The translations under genes were made by a program, and so were the position numbers. Shown here piece after piece: positions 12,335 through 23,588 of a stretch of 64,000 bases of DNA. Where the stretch lies: contig NC_090446.1 in NCBI RefSeq assembly GCF_031143425.1, positions 1,027,235,066 to 1,027,299,065 of the forward strand, written 5' to 3'. The stretch's first letter is position 1; the number at the start of each line of letters is the position of its first letter. Below the pieces are notes generated by a model. The model did not search any database and was not told the DNA's origin. It saw only the letters and a program-made list of their open reading frames with translations. This DNA comes from Pleurodeles waltl (lineage: Eukaryota; Chordata; Amphibia; Caudata; Salamandridae).

Positions 12335-13461
12335 TTAGAAGTATTGATGAATAATTGCACTTGTGTTGTCCTAATCCTCATCCTCTGCCTCCTCATCTTC
12401 ACTGTCAACAGGGTCCACTGCTGCCACACGGCCATCTCCAGCCTCCTCCTCCTGCAGAAAAGGCACCTGGTGACGCAAGGCAAGGTTGTGCAACATACAG
12501 CATGCCACGATGATCTGGCAGACCTTCTTGGGTGAGTATCACAGGGAACCACCTGTTAGATGGAGGCAACGAAACCTGGCCTTCAGGAGGCCAAAGGTCC
12601 TCTCTGTAGTCCTTCTTATTCACCCGTGTGCCTCATTGTAACATTCCTCTGCCCTTGCCCTGGCATTCCTCACAAGGGTCAGTAGGCATGAGAGGTTGGG
12701 GTAACCAGAGTCACCTGCAAATATCGAGGGAGAACTGTTAGCCACACACTAACCCTTAGGGCCCACACCATACCCATACACCAACATATACTGGGTGGGA
12801 ACCAGGGCTCACCTATTAGCCACACCCTGTGCCTCTGGAGTTGAGCCATCACATTTGGGCTGCTGCTATTTCTCAGGATAAAGGCATCATGCACAGACCC
12901 AGGATACTTTGCATTGACATGGGAGATGTACTGGTCCGCCAGGCTCACCATCTGCACAATCATGGAGTGAAAGCTCTTTCGATTTCTGAACACATGTTCA
13001 TTTCGCCGGGCGGGGGGACAAATGCAATACGTGTTCCATCAATAGCCCCAATAATGTTGGGGATATGTCCCATTGCATAGAAATCAGCTTTCACTGTGGC
13101 CAAATCCTCCATCTGGGGGAAATCAACGTAGCAGCACATGTGTTTAAACAGGGCAGACAACACTCTGGTCAGCACTATTGGGAACAATGGCTGTGACATT
13201 CCTGCTGCCAAGCCCACTTGGAAGGAGCCAGTTGCCAGGAAATGGAGCACTGATGGCACTTGCACAAGAGGAGGGATCCCGGTGGGGTGACGGATAGCAG
13301 AGATTAGGTCAGGCTCCAATTTGGTACACAGCTCCGTGATTGTGGCCCTGTCAAGTTTATTGGTGCATATAATGTGCCTGTCCTCCATTGTTGCCAAGTC
13401 CACCAGGGATCTGTACACGGGGGGATGTCTCCATCTCCTATTCATCCGCAGCGGTTGCAAT
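12335..13461 (-). pseudogene. HARBI1-like transposase main exons of H1 (broken)
   Basis: On the minus strand, exon 2 runs 13461-12813 and exon 3 runs 12714-12335, separated by a 98-bp GT-AG intron. Homology with the intact H2 transposase is continuous, including the GAIDGT region with the first catalytic Asp, GDSGYP (second Asp, split by the intron) and ERTFGLLKARF (Glu). Lesions: a frameshift just after the GAIDGT region near 12990, and in-frame stops in exon 3 including the ones before the acidic tail. The first exon lies far upstream at 18206-18288. Joining it here would create a TGA at the splice junction where H2 has CGG, so even a spliced product is dead. Confidence 0.9.
12715..12812 (-). 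other. 98-bp intron retained in H1 transposase, absent in H2
   Basis: The minus-strand donor is TAATAG|GTGAGCC and the acceptor is ATTTGCAG|GTGACTC, phase 1. In H2 the same exon sequence reads TAATAGGTGACTCTGG without interruption at about 31064, so the intron is present in one copy and exactly missing in the other. Confidence 0.9.
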
Positions 13462-13898
13462 CTATGGGCCAAAAGAGTAAGTAGCTGGTCATTATCTTTA
13501 CATTCCAACCACTACAGTTCAATGCATGTTGTGATTGCAACAGTATTTAGTTGGAGATGTCTAAATGTTGCATGATGCAGTTAGGAGCCATGGCCTGCCC
13601 CCACACCCACGAAATGGCGTCTGCCTGTCCTGTGTGGAGGGACAGGTGGAAGTGAGGTAATTCAGCTGACGTTGTGTGCCGTTGCTGGAGGCGCTAGGGA
13701 CCGCCGTGCAACTCCTCATTGGTTAACATTGGGCACTATGGGGTACAATGGCCAATAGTGATGTACGGCGGCAGTGACGGCATGCACCGCCGCGGATGTG
13801 ACCGCCATTTTCTATCTCATCCTTCACTTGCTACCTGATCTTCAACAGGAGAGGACCTACACTGCATGTGCTGCTGTGACCTGTGTCTGGAACCTACC
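13462..13898. promoter_or_regulatory. Region between H1 transposase exon 2 and Myb2 start
   Basis: 437 bp holding the 3' end of the long transposase intron (minus-strand acceptor GGCCCATAG at 13462) and the presumed Myb2 promoter and leader. It contains scattered GCGG/CCGCCG motifs like those at the element ends. No TATA box is obvious. Confidence 0.45.
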
Positions 13899-16533
13899 AT
13901 AGCCCGCGTGACTGGGGAAAGGGCCCCAGCCTTCAGTTTGGCGGAGTTGGAGAGACTGGTGGATGGGGTCCTACCCCAGTACGGAGTGCTATATGTGCCT
14001 CCAGACCAACAGGTGATTACACTGTGGGCATGCTGCATGTGGTGTGAATGCATGGAGTGGTGTGTGTGAGGGCCTCGTGTAAAGGGGGGTGGGTGGATGT
14101 ACCCTGGGCAGTGTATTGGTTGTGTGCTGTGCCATGTTTGTGTAAATGGTGATGTGAAGGGGTATGGTGGCCCATAAGTGTAAAAGGCAGGACTGTTTGA
14201 CTAATTCTATTTTTCTGTGTGTATTTCCTCTGCAGGTCAGTGCCCATCAAAAGAAGGGTATATGGTGTGCCAAGGACGTGCGGACCCTGGTGATCTACGG
14301 CAGGTGGAGTACCCACTGTTGTAAACGGTGGGAGGACCTGAGACGCTGGGCACGGAAGACAGCGGAGGCCTAGCTGGGGTTGGCCTTCCAATGAGAAAGG
14401 GGTGCCCGTCGAACCCTGAACCCCCTGGTGGCCTGCATACTGGCGGTGGCAAATCCTGAGCTGGATGGGCGCTTGAGGGCATCACAGTAGCCACAAGGGG
14501 GTGAGTAAAGTGGGCATCATTACAACTTACGCATGGTAAGGTGGTATCCGGGTGGGGGATGTTTGTTAGTGGGTACAACTAGGCCCGGCCTGACATTACA
14601 GCATAGGTCCGCTAGTGGCTAGGGTTCCAAAGGGATAATCTTGCTACCTAGCTCATAGGCATCCACAACTGGTCAGGGCTGGGTGGGTCCCAGGTATGCT
14701 GCATTTGGCGGTGTGTGCCCATCCCCATGGCTTTGCTGCTAACTATTTCCATCGTAGTGCTATGGCATATTGCGTAGGGCTGTTCCCTGTGTGTGAGGGT
14801 GCTTTGTACGCCAAAGGTGGTGTTGGTGCAGCCATTGACCAAGTGCATCCTTTGTCACCCCCCCCCCCCGTTTTTGTTTTGTCACCCTGTCATTATGTGC
14901 ATTAGCATCATCTGGCGGAGGAGCAGAGGCACCGGCGATGGAGGGAGCTGCATCCCACAGGACCAAGGAGGAAAAGTCCACCGACGCTGAGGGCACCAGT
15001 GGGACAGAGGGCGAGGGGAGCACCACGGCGGAGACTGGAGGGGACAGTTCTGTCAAAGATACCTCCTCCGATGGAAGCTCCCTAGTGGTGGCGGACACCT
15101 CTGTGACCACCCCAGCTACAGGTACATCTGCCACCCCCATACCAGCACCGCCCTCCCAGCAGCTCCTGAGAGCCATCTCTGTAGGGCAGTCAACCATTGT
15201 GAATGCCATCCAAGGGCTGGCAGCCCAGATGCAACCGACTAATGCATTCCTGGAGGCAATTCACACTGGATTGGTGTCCCAGGAGAGATCAATCCAGGCT
15301 CTGGCCTCCTCTCTGATGGCAGCCATTGTCCCTGTTTCTACCCTCCCCCTCCAACCTCCTCTTCCCAGTCCCATTCTCCTCAACCCCAACCCATCCCAAT
15401 CAAACAACCAGAGGAGCATGCACTCAAGACAACACACAAGAGTGATACAGGCAAACACAAGCACGACACTTCATCCCACAGTCACATACACAAACACCAT
15501 CCAGATGCAGACACACCAACATCCACTATTTCCACTGTCTCCTCCTCCTCCGCCCCCACCTCCCTCCCAGTTCCATCTACACTCACACCTGAATGCGCTA
15601 CATCATCATCCACTATCACCATTATCACCACACCAAGCAGAACACACACCTCACTGTCAGACACCTCCACAACAGCCATGCACACGTCCCCTGTGTCCTC
15701 TCCCACTGTCTCTGTCCCCCCCTCCTAAGGTACACAAATGCAAGCACTCAGACACCCAACAGCCATTCACCTCACAACAGCATCCAGCCATGCACCTGCA
15801 CCCAAAATCAGCAGACAGACACCTCCAACAACCACTCCCTCTTCCTCCACTCCCATTCTTTCTCCCTCTTTCCGCCCCAATGTCCCTAAAACAACTGTTT
15901 CTATCCACCATTGACCTCTTCCCTACCACTCCCTCCCCCCGTCCTGCATGTACTGCCAGGGTGAGAAGAACCCAGCCAAGCACCTCTGCCACCCAGTCCA
16001 CGGGCCCAGTCGTCAGCACACCCACTCGTGGTGGTAAAGGATCCAGGCCACATGTCCTGAAGGTGAAGAAGCCTGCACCAGGCAGCCTCAAGGAAAAGGA
16101 GCCTGCCCCAGCTACCAGAAAGAGAAAAGAGCCTGCCCCAGCAGCTGCTATGAAGGTAAAGACGCCTGCTCCAGCTGCCAGGAAGAGCAAGGAGCCTGCC
16201 CCAGCAGCTGCTAAGAAGGTAAAGGAGCCTTCCCCAGCTGCCAGGACGAGCAAGGATCCTGCCCCAGCAGCTGCTAAGAAGGCAAAGGAGCCTGCCCCAG
16301 CAGCCAGGAAGAGCAGGGAGCCTGCACCAGCAGGCAGGAAAAGCAAGGGGCCTGGGGCAGGAACTGTGACAGAGCCCCCCCACCAACCATGGTTGTGCAG
16401 CTGTCCGAGGATGCAGGGGATCGGCAGGAGCCTCCCCCCCAGCAGCACCACCACCTGCAGTGAGCAGCCATCCGAGGTTGCAGGGGATTGGCATGAGCCT
16501 CCCCGCCCCCAGCAGCACCACCACCTCCAGTAG
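13899..16533 (+). pseudogene. Myb/SANT-like accessory protein, Myb2 of H1 (broken)
   Basis: Exon 1 (13899-14012, 114 nt as in H2) has lost its start (ATA where H2 has ATG). Exon 2 (14236-14500) encodes the core of the SANT-like domain, with CCKRWEDLRRWARKTAEA and then a TAG. Exon 3 begins at 14906 after GTGCATTAG and stays open to 16533. In order it has an acidic Ser/Thr-rich stretch, a heptad-like helix (QQLLRAISVGQSTIVNAI and following), a long Pro/Thr/His-rich stretch, and a Lys-Pro-Ala repeat tail (about 16060-16350; KEPAPAA units, period about 23-24 residues) that resembles a linker-histone tail. The gene lies antisense inside the transposase intron (13462-18205). Confidence 0.85.
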
Positions 16534-17080
16534 GCAGCCGTCCGAAATTGCAGGGGATGAGCGGGAGCCTCCCCCTCCAGCTGCAGCACCACCTCCACTG
16601 GGCAGCCATTTGAGGTTGCAGGGGATGGACAGGGGCCTCCCCCCCCCCAGCAGCACCACTACCTCCAGTGGGCAGTCATCTGAGGTTGCAGGGGATGGGC
16701 AGGAGCCTCCCCGCCCAGCAGCACCACCACCTCCAGTGGGCAGCAGTCCGAGGTTGCAGGGGATCAGCAGGAACCTCCCCCAGCAGCACCACCACCTCCA
16801 GTGGGCAGCCGTCTGAGTTTGCAGGGGATGGGCAGGAGCCTTCCCCCCCCAGCTGCACCACCACCTCCAGTAGGCACCCGTCCAAGGTTGTAGGAGGTGG
16901 TCAGGAGCCCACCCCAGCAGCACCACTACATCCAGTGAGCAGCCATTCGAGGTTGCAGGGGATGGGCAGGAGCCTTTCCCCCCCAGCAGCACCACCACCT
17001 CCAGCGGGCAGCCGTCCGAGGTTGAAGGGGATGGGCAGGAGCACCCCGCCCCCCCAGCAGCACCACCACCTCCAGTGAGC
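16395..17080 (+). repeat. ~68-bp minisatellite in H1, 9-10 units
   Basis: The marker GTTGCAGGGGAT recurs near 16477, 16547, 16615, 16685, 16753, 16818, 16887, 16952 and 17021, spacing 65-70 bp. Units read as Gly/Glu/Pro-rich peptide (AGDGQEPP) in one frame. It may have been part of the Myb2 tail, but the frame is broken. Confidence 0.85.
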
Positions 17081-17139
17081 AGCGTCACAGCCGGCGGACG
17101 GGATGTAACCCCGCCTCCATGGGCTGCTGTGCAGCCTGC

Positions 17140-17800
17140 CCCCACCAGAACCAGTGGGCAAGACACCCACTCCGGAGACTGTGGCCTTGCACTTCCCAGG
17201 ACAAAGCACAGGGCATGTTGCTCCATCCAGAACCAGTGGGCAAGACACCCACTCGAGAGACTGTGGCCCAGCACTCCCCAGGATCAAGAACAGGGCATGA
17301 TGCCCCCTCCAGAACCAGTGGGTTAGACACCCACATGCCCAGCACTCCCCAGGATCAAGAGCACAGGGCACGAGGCCCCCTCCAGAACCAGTGTGTAAGA
17401 CACGCACATAGCCAAGACTCCTCAGGATCAAGAGCACAGGGCACAAGGCCCCATCTAGAACCAGAGGGTAAGACACCCACATAGCCAATACTCCCCAGGA
17501 TCAAGAACACAGAGCACAAGGCCCCCTCCAGAACCAGTGATCAAGTCACCCACTCAAGAGACTGTGGCCTTGCACTCCCCAGGACCAAGCACAGGGCATG
17601 TTGCCTCTTCCAGAGCAAGTGGGCAAGTCACCCGCTCAAAAGACTGTGGCCTTGCACTCCCCAAGACCAAGCACAGGGCATGTTCCCCCTCCAGAACAAG
17701 TGGGCAAGTCACCCACTCAAGAGACTGTGGCTTTGCACTCCCCAGGATCAAGCACATGGCATGTTGCCCCCTCCAGAACCAGTGGTCTTGTTCCATCTCC
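17140..17800 (+). repeat. 72-82-bp minisatellite in H1, about nine units
   Basis: The marker CCAGAACCAGTGGGCAAG (with variants) recurs near 17146, 17229, 17311, 17383, 17457, 17530, 17611, 17692 and 17774. It directly follows the 68-bp array and has an unrelated unit. Confidence 0.85.
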
Positions 17801-18205
17801 TGGCTCAGGTGCCCACCATCCCCCACCCCCTGAGGTGCCTCCCTATATACGAACTGATGCCCCTGCAGTGTTCTCTCCGTGTTGATGCAGGTGACATGTA
17901 TGACCTTGGACTTTGGCCTGTGGCCATTTGGCCTACGAACATTGTGGACTGGGCTTGTCCCTTTTTGTGTACAAATGTATATATCTATTATCTTGGCTAA
18001 CTTATTTTTCTTGATGTGTTGCTCTCATTACATTCACTTTTTAAAAATCGTTTTGTCCTTGCATTATTTATCTGAGTTACGGGGTAAATCTATTTTAGTA
18101 ATGCAGCTGATTGTGTGTATGGTGTTGGGGGGGTTGTGTTGTGCATGTGTGTGTCACTGTCGTTTTCCACCCTCCCTCCCTTGTGTGCTAGGCGGCTGTA
18201 CTCAC

Positions 18206-18288
18206 CATCGTCGTCTTCGACGGCGTTTATGTTCGTAGTGGAGCAGCACGTAGAAGAGCATGAGGAAGACATGAAGCTCGGGCTCCAT
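18206..18288 (-). pseudogene. H1 transposase exon 1 (83 nt)
   Basis: On the minus strand an ATG at 18288 opens a frame beginning MEPELHVFLMLFYVLL and ending in an Arg-rich stretch. It is followed by a GTGAGTA donor at 18205. Length (83 nt), phase and the MEPEL start match H2 exon 1. The last two bases are TG, where H2 has CG, which would make a stop after splicing; a CpG transition would explain it. Confidence 0.8.
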
Positions 18289-18430
18289 GGCGGCATGGTT
18301 GTTCCCTGTGTCTCCTATGGTGAGTCCTTTCCCTTTTGAGGTCTGTTTCTGCCAGGCTTTTGATGTCTTTGGTACTGCCCCGGAAAAGGTGGCGGTTTGC
18401 TGTGTCTTAATATGGTGGGTGGATATCTAT

Positions 18431-19655
18431 GGCACATGTGACTAGACCATCATAAACAGCAGAGTTAAGTCATGTATAGGGTGAAAATTACCTCTTTGGT
18501 GACCAGCATGAACTCGTTAATGGCCAGCATGCAACCATTTTCCTGGTGCAGGCTCAGTCGCTAGAGCTTTTGTGTGGTCAGCCTCAAAGCCTGTATGTGC
18601 AGATGTGCAGATATCTCCAAGGCACATGGTCAAAGGGCTACTGTCATTATTGCAGCAGGTTCAGTTGCATGGGGCCAAGGATTGTGAGATGAAACCTAAT
18701 CATGACTGTCTTTTACTACCCAAACGGGGCTCAGGGTTGTCTGTTTTCTTTCAAGCTAATCCACTGTTGCATTTTAGTGACCAGGCTCTTCCAAGACTTT
18801 CTGTGGCTCTGCCCCAGTATGCAGTCACCTCCAGGGTGACAACCCAGCCTTTGGTGGTCTTTTGATCAAATTGGCAAGAGACTATGCAAGAAGCCACCTC
18901 CATAATAATGGACAATATATGCTAACAATGAACTAAAAGTTACATGAGGAGAAGGGACTAGCTAAGCCTGTGCTATGCATGTGCAAATTCTGCCACTGAC
19001 AAGGTACTGGTTCAGACCTTGGTGTGCATGTCCGACCACAACAAGCCTCTGTGTTCAACCATCTCAGGGCTGCAGGCTTATTTACCTAATGTCGCTCTCA
19101 ATTAGCAAATAGATTTTGTAGGATGCTTTAGAGGTTTTGTGTGTTCATTTTCAAGTTTTGATCTTCATACTTGGAATGATCTTTTTTATCATTATTTATC
19201 TAAGCTATACACCTGATGTTGGCTATTTTAAGTTACTGATAATACTTGTATTGGAGATGGTTTCTGAAGTCCTATGTGCTGGTAACTTGTGTTTTTGTGT
19301 GAGGCTACAGACAGCTTCAACTACTGCTGTGAGATCTCATGTCATCAATTTAAAAAAAAAACTGCAAAAGAAAGTACAACCACAAAGTGAGCTATGAGAC
19401 AGCCACTTTCAGTCATTGCTTTTCCCATACTATTTTTACTGTTAGCCATTGCTTAGACGAACCCTCAGACAAGCCCAAGTCCTTTAATGGATGTATGCAT
19501 TGTACCATTGCATTTACATTATGGCCTTGGTGGTGGGGAATATATCAGTTTTTAATCTACGTACAGGTGTTACAGCAGTAGAGCACTGTTCAGAGTTGCC
19601 TATTTACTTTGGTCATATCAGCAGCATACCTGGGATTATAGGCCCACTTCTTCTA
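18431..19655. other. No recognised feature
   Basis: Mixed-composition DNA without a long frame, RNA gene or repeat that I recognise. It starts where H1 homology ends. Confidence 0.4.
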
Positions 19656-19985
19656 TCTCTGAGCACCCAACAGATTCCATCATGTTGCCCTGCTGCTTCT
19701 TCTGCTGGACTGCATTTCATCATTTCTGAGCACCTAGCATGCCCCACAATGCTGCATTCATTGCTCTTCCCTCCTCCTGCTGGGCTGTTCTTTGCGATCT
19801 CTAGGCATAATTCATGTTTCATGATGTTGCTTCTCTGCTCCTCCTTTCTCCCATTGGGCTGCTCTTCACCCATCTGAACATCAGGTCAAGCTCCATCATG
19901 CTATCTCTGTTGCTCCTCCAACTTCTGTTGGGCCTTTCTTCACCATCTGAGTGCCTGGCTGGTTCCAGCTTAATGCCCCTGCTGC
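19656..19985 (+). repeat. Degenerate ~75-bp tandem repeat
   Basis: About five diverged units each run from an ATCTCTGAGCACC-like start through a CATCATG-like middle to CTGCTGGGCTGTTCTTC-like ends (units near 19656, 19724, 19796, 19870 and 19944). They are clearly related but heavily mutated. Confidence 0.6.
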
Positions 19986-20003
19986 CTTCTGTCACCATAC
20001 TCT

Positions 20004-20633
20004 GGTGGTCATTCTGACCCTGGCGGTCTTTGACCGCCAGGGCGGAGGACCGCGGGAGCACCGCCGACAGGCCGGCGGTGCTCCAATGGGGATTCCGACC
20101 GCGGCGGTAAAGCCGCGGTCGGACCGGCACCACTGGCGGGGTCCCGCCAGTGTACCGCGGCCCCATTGAATCCTCCGCGGCGGCGCAGCTTGCTGCACCG
20201 CCGCGGGGATTCCGACCCCCCCTACCGCCATCCAGATCCCGGCGGTCGGACCGCCGAGATCCGGATGGCGGTAGGGGGGGTCGCGGGGCCCCTGGGGGCC
20301 CCTGCAGTGCCCATGCCACTGGCATGGGCATTGCAGGGGCCCCCGTAAGAGGGCCCCTAAATGTATTTCACTGTCTGCTGCGCAGACAGTGAAATACGCG
20401 ACGGGTGCAACTGCACCCGTCGCACAGCTTCCACTCCGCCGGCTCGATTCCGAGCCGGCTTCATCGTGGAAGCCTCTTTCCCGCTGGGCTGGCTGGCGGT
20501 CTGAAGGCGACCGCCCGCCAGCCCAGCGGGAAAGTCAGAATTACCGCCGCGGTCTTTCGACCGCGGAACGGTAACCTGACGGCGGGACTTTGGCGGTCGG
20601 CCTCCGCCGCCCGCCAAGGTCAGAATGAGGGCC
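20004..20633. mobile_element. Harbinger-type MITE, 630 bp
   Basis: The terminal inverted repeats are GGTGGTCATTCTGACC at left and the complement of GGCCCTCATTCTGACC at right. The flanking 3-bp duplication is TCT at 20001-20003 and 20634-20636. The body is very GC-rich and consists mainly of consecutive hairpins (for example around 20300-20340, 20368-20396 and 20399-20424) plus many GGCGGT motifs. There is no coding frame. The ends match those of the 21293 element and H2, so it is probably moved by a Harbinger transposase. Confidence 0.85.
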
Positions 20634-20639
20634 TCTGTC

Positions 20640-21292
20640 TTGTTTTTAGTATGAATGCAGACTTGTCAGACCTCAATAATTTCCATTCAATTGCTAACAT
20701 TATGACTCTAGCATAACTACTAGAGAAATACGTGCACATACAACTCTGCAAACACATCGAACAGTTTCAGCTCCTTGACAAATACCAATTGGGCTTCAAA
20801 TCGGGTCACAGAACAGAAGGGTCTCTAGCAAACATTGTAGATGATGCCTTGAGACTACTTGACCAGAACAAACCTTGCCTGCTTTTACTTCTTGATCTCT
20901 CCTCTGCATTTGATACAGTCAAACATGACAACATAATTGATCTTCTTGAGAAAAGGATGGGGTTGTCTAGTACCGTTTCAAACTGGTTTGCCTCGTTCCT
21001 TCATAATAGAATGCAAAGAATTAAAGTCAATCAATCCCTTTCAGACATTACACCCGTCTCAATTGGAGTGCCTCAAGGATCCAAACTCACCCACCCTTTT
21101 CAACTTGTTCATGGAACCTATCACTGAAATTCTGACTCACTCAAACATACATTATCATATGTATGCCGATGATAACTCAATTGTATCTGAAAATTTCCTC
21201 ATACGAAGATTTCAAAACTCTTAACGTGCCCTACTGAAAACCGAACAATGGTTAAAATGCAATCACCTTTTCCTAAACACACTCAAGACATA
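20640..21292 (+). pseudogene. CR1/L2-type LINE reverse transcriptase, part 1
   Basis: The frame carries RT blocks typical of CR1/L2 LINEs: LLEKYVHIQL, LDKYQLGFKSGHRTE, LLLLDLSSAFDTVKHDN, IGVPQGSKL, then after a frameshift near 21095 LFNLFMEPITEIL and the catalytic MYADDN. An in-frame stop lies near 20714. The 5' end of the LINE is missing. The element continues at 22300 and again at 49230 after removal of two insertions. RT would copy LINE RNA at the target site, but this copy is inactive. Confidence 0.85.
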
Positions 21293-22296
21293 GGCCCTCA
21301 TTCTGACCTTGGCGGTCTTTTCGCAAGACCGCCGAGTTACCGCCGCGGTGAAGACCGCCGACCGCGGCGGTATGCCGCTGTGCGCATTCTGACCGCTGGG
21401 AGCGTTCCGCCGGAAAACCGCCAGCAGCCACACTGGCGGTCGGCGGGAAAGTGGAGACTGGTCAACCTCCACCGCCACGCCAGCAGAACACCGCCCACAG
21501 AATTACGACCCACATTTCTGTGTGGCGGTCTTCTGTTGGCGGTCTTCTGTTGGCGGTCACCTCCCCATGGCTCCCGTCGCCTCCCGGAGGACCAACGCAC
21601 AAGGTAAGTTGATCGTCCGTGAGGGGAGGGGGTGGGGGGGTGTTGTGTGATGTGGGCGTGCATGGGGGTGTGCGTGTGAGTGTGTAGAGGGGGTGTGTGA
21701 GTGCGTGTATGCGGGCGGGGGGTGCTGCTGTGTCTATGGGTAATGTGTGCTGTTCGGCAGGTGCGCGTGTCTGCATGTATGTGTGCGGGTATGTGTCCCC
21801 GTTGTGTATGTGTGTGTAGGGGGGGTGTATATGTGCATGTTGGGGGTGTGTGCATGTCGAGGTGCATGTATGTGCATGTCGGGGTGGGGGTGGGGAGGGG
21901 GTTCGTACCACCTCTGGGGGGTGGCAGGGGGGTGGAGGGTGTGGGGGGAGGACTCGGGTGGGTAGTGGGGGGTGGGGGAGACCCCTATCAGTGCCAGGGA
22001 AGGAATTCCCTGGCCCCGATAGTGCTTACCGCCATGGTTCGCACGGCGGTTCCCGCCCGCAAGAAACCGCGGCGGTAGGCAGGGTCATAATACCCTTGGC
22101 GGTCTTGGGACGACCGCCGGGCCGGAGTGCGCAAACTCCAGCCCGGCGGTCATGACCGCCGTGGCGGTCGGAGTGGAGAAGTGGCGGTCGGTCGCGGCGG
22201 GGACCGCCGCGGTCAGAATGCCATTTTTAATACCGCCGGTCTGTTCGCGGTCCGACCGCCGTCTCTCCGCCGACCGCCAGGGTCAGAATGAGGGCC
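21293..22296. mobile_element. Harbinger-type MITE, 1004 bp, inside the LINE
   Basis: Perfect terminal inverted repeats GGCCCTCATTCTGACC / GGTCAGAATGAGGGCC, with a 3-bp duplication ATA at 21290-21292 and 22297-22299. Subterminal DNA is dense in GGCGGT/ACCGCC. Removing one ATA rejoins the LINE frame. The middle (about 21604-21990) is a G/T-rich simple tract. A short open segment at 21567-21603 starting with ATG and ending in a GTAAGT donor could be a relic first exon of a parent element. Confidence 0.9.
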
Positions 22297-22299
22297 ATA

Positions 22300-22443
22300 A
22301 TTTCTCCAGATCGCCCCCACAACCACTTTGCCCCTATAGAAGAATGGCTCAAACAACTAACAGCACTCAATTGCATCCCACATGTTGATGACACTAGATC
22401 ATTAGGCATAACGCTGAGCAAATACGCGCATGTGCAAGATCAC
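22300..22443 (+). pseudogene. LINE, part 2
   Basis: Continues the LINE frame after the MITE (FLQIAPTTTLPL, with stops) and reads to HVDDTRSLGITLSKYAHVQDH, where the gypsy element A is inserted. One in-frame stop sits at the MITE junction and one near 22336. Confidence 0.8.
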
Positions 22444-22691
22444 TGTAGGAAAGACTGAAGGCTCCAGGTTAATAAGTAATAAAAGAATCCGAATATAATC
22501 CAAGAAAAACGGTGTAGTCACTTTATTCAAAATAAAGATCCACGACAGCAGGCAGCACCCTGTCAAGTCCCAAGCCAGTGACCAACTGTCAAGAGCTGGC
22601 TCTAGAACCTTACAAAGCACTGACGCAGTCATAGAACAAATACACAACAAAATAGAACAGGAGTGTTAAAGGGAAAGAACATATTATTACA
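22444..22691 (-). repeat. 3' LTR of element A (248 bp)
   Basis: On the plus strand TGTAGGAAAG...TATTACA; 3 substitutions against the other LTR. Confidence 0.95.
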
Positions 22692-22706
22692 TCATCTTCC
22701 CCCTTT
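22692..22706 (-). promoter_or_regulatory. Polypurine tract of element A
   Basis: Read on the minus strand, AAAGGGGGAAGATGA abuts the 3' LTR. This is the expected plus-strand DNA primer position. Confidence 0.85.
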
Positions 22707-22871
22707 AACAAAACAAATAAAGTAAAACAAAACAAACCAACTTTAACATTAGTCAATGATATAATCATCAAACCTGGATGGCATTTTGATTGCTCTATTG
22801 CTACGACTATACTTCAGCACAGATGAATTACCAAAATTTGAATTTTTTGTGTTGGTACCCCGTGAGGTCAT

Positions 22872-23257
22872 TTAATTAGGCAACATACAAGTTTCTGTTC
22901 TTGTAACGTCCACTACTTCATTTTGTAGTCCATCATCAAAATCTCTGAAACACATAGGAGTACCTCCACTTGTAGGAGAAGATGCAGGAACATCATGATA
23001 CATCAAACCGTTGGAAACAATATCATCAATATCATCACTCCTATCCAAATATACTTCTTTGAATATCTGTGCCTGTCTGTTAGTGATGGGAATAACACTG
23101 TTACGGTTCCACCACCCCTTGCCCTCCAACAAAACAGAGGCTTTTGTCACTTTCAATACCTGCACTGGTAGAGAATATTTTGATTCCCCTTTTGCAACTC
23201 TATGAGGTTTTCTTATCTGAACCCAATCAAGGACGTTTATCTCCCTGTCCTTGGCAT
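22872..23257 (-). pseudogene. Element A integrase C-terminal part
   Basis: The minus-strand frame begins NAKDREINVLDWVQIRKPHR, the expected C-terminal DNA-binding end of a gypsy integrase, and continues through GKGWWNRNSV to a stop at 22872. It is the continuation of the integrase at 34041-34876, cut off by the H2 insertion. Confidence 0.8.
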
Positions 23258-23588
23258 TAAGGGGGTGATTCTAACCCTGGCGGTCGGTGTTAAAGCGGCG
23301 GCCAACCCGCCAACAGGCTGGCGGTCAAAACAATGGAATTCTGACCCTGGCGGGAACCGCCAACACAGAAAGCCACTTTAACACTCCGACCGCCACGGCG
23401 GTACAAACAAACAGCGCGGCGGTCACCGCCAACAGCCAGGCGGCAGACAATGTACCGCCCACATTATCACAACTCACCAATCCGCCACCTTTTTCGGGGC
23501 GGGAGCACCGCCGATAAAAACACGGCGGAAACAGACTACGAACGGGAAAACGCACACCACTACGCACTCCAGGAGGAAGGAGGACAGC

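Larger units (their letters stand above)
7481..18430 (-). mobile_element. Harbinger transposon copy H1 (decayed, three genes)
   Basis: The left end (GGTCCTCATGACTTTGGCGG at 7481) matches the end of copy H2 in degraded form, and is followed by many GGCGGT/ACCGCC motifs. Gene order left to right is Myb1 (+), transposase main exons (-), Myb2 (+), transposase exon 1 (-), exactly the reverse complement of H2. The element is interrupted by a solo LTR at 9836-12077. Similarity to H2 stops near 18430, about 190 bp before the expected terminal repeat, so the right end looks truncated and no target-site duplication can be read. All three genes carry stops or frameshifts. Strand is given as that of the transposase. 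Confidence 0.85.

Noticed and set aside
15657..17274. Minus-strand ORFs of 313 and 457 codons rich in Trp/Cys/Gly
   Set aside because: Antisense of Myb2 exon 3 and the 68-bp array in H1, with no family signature.
21604..22078. Val/Cys/Gly-rich ORFs
   Set aside because: They come from a G/T-rich simple tract within a MITE.
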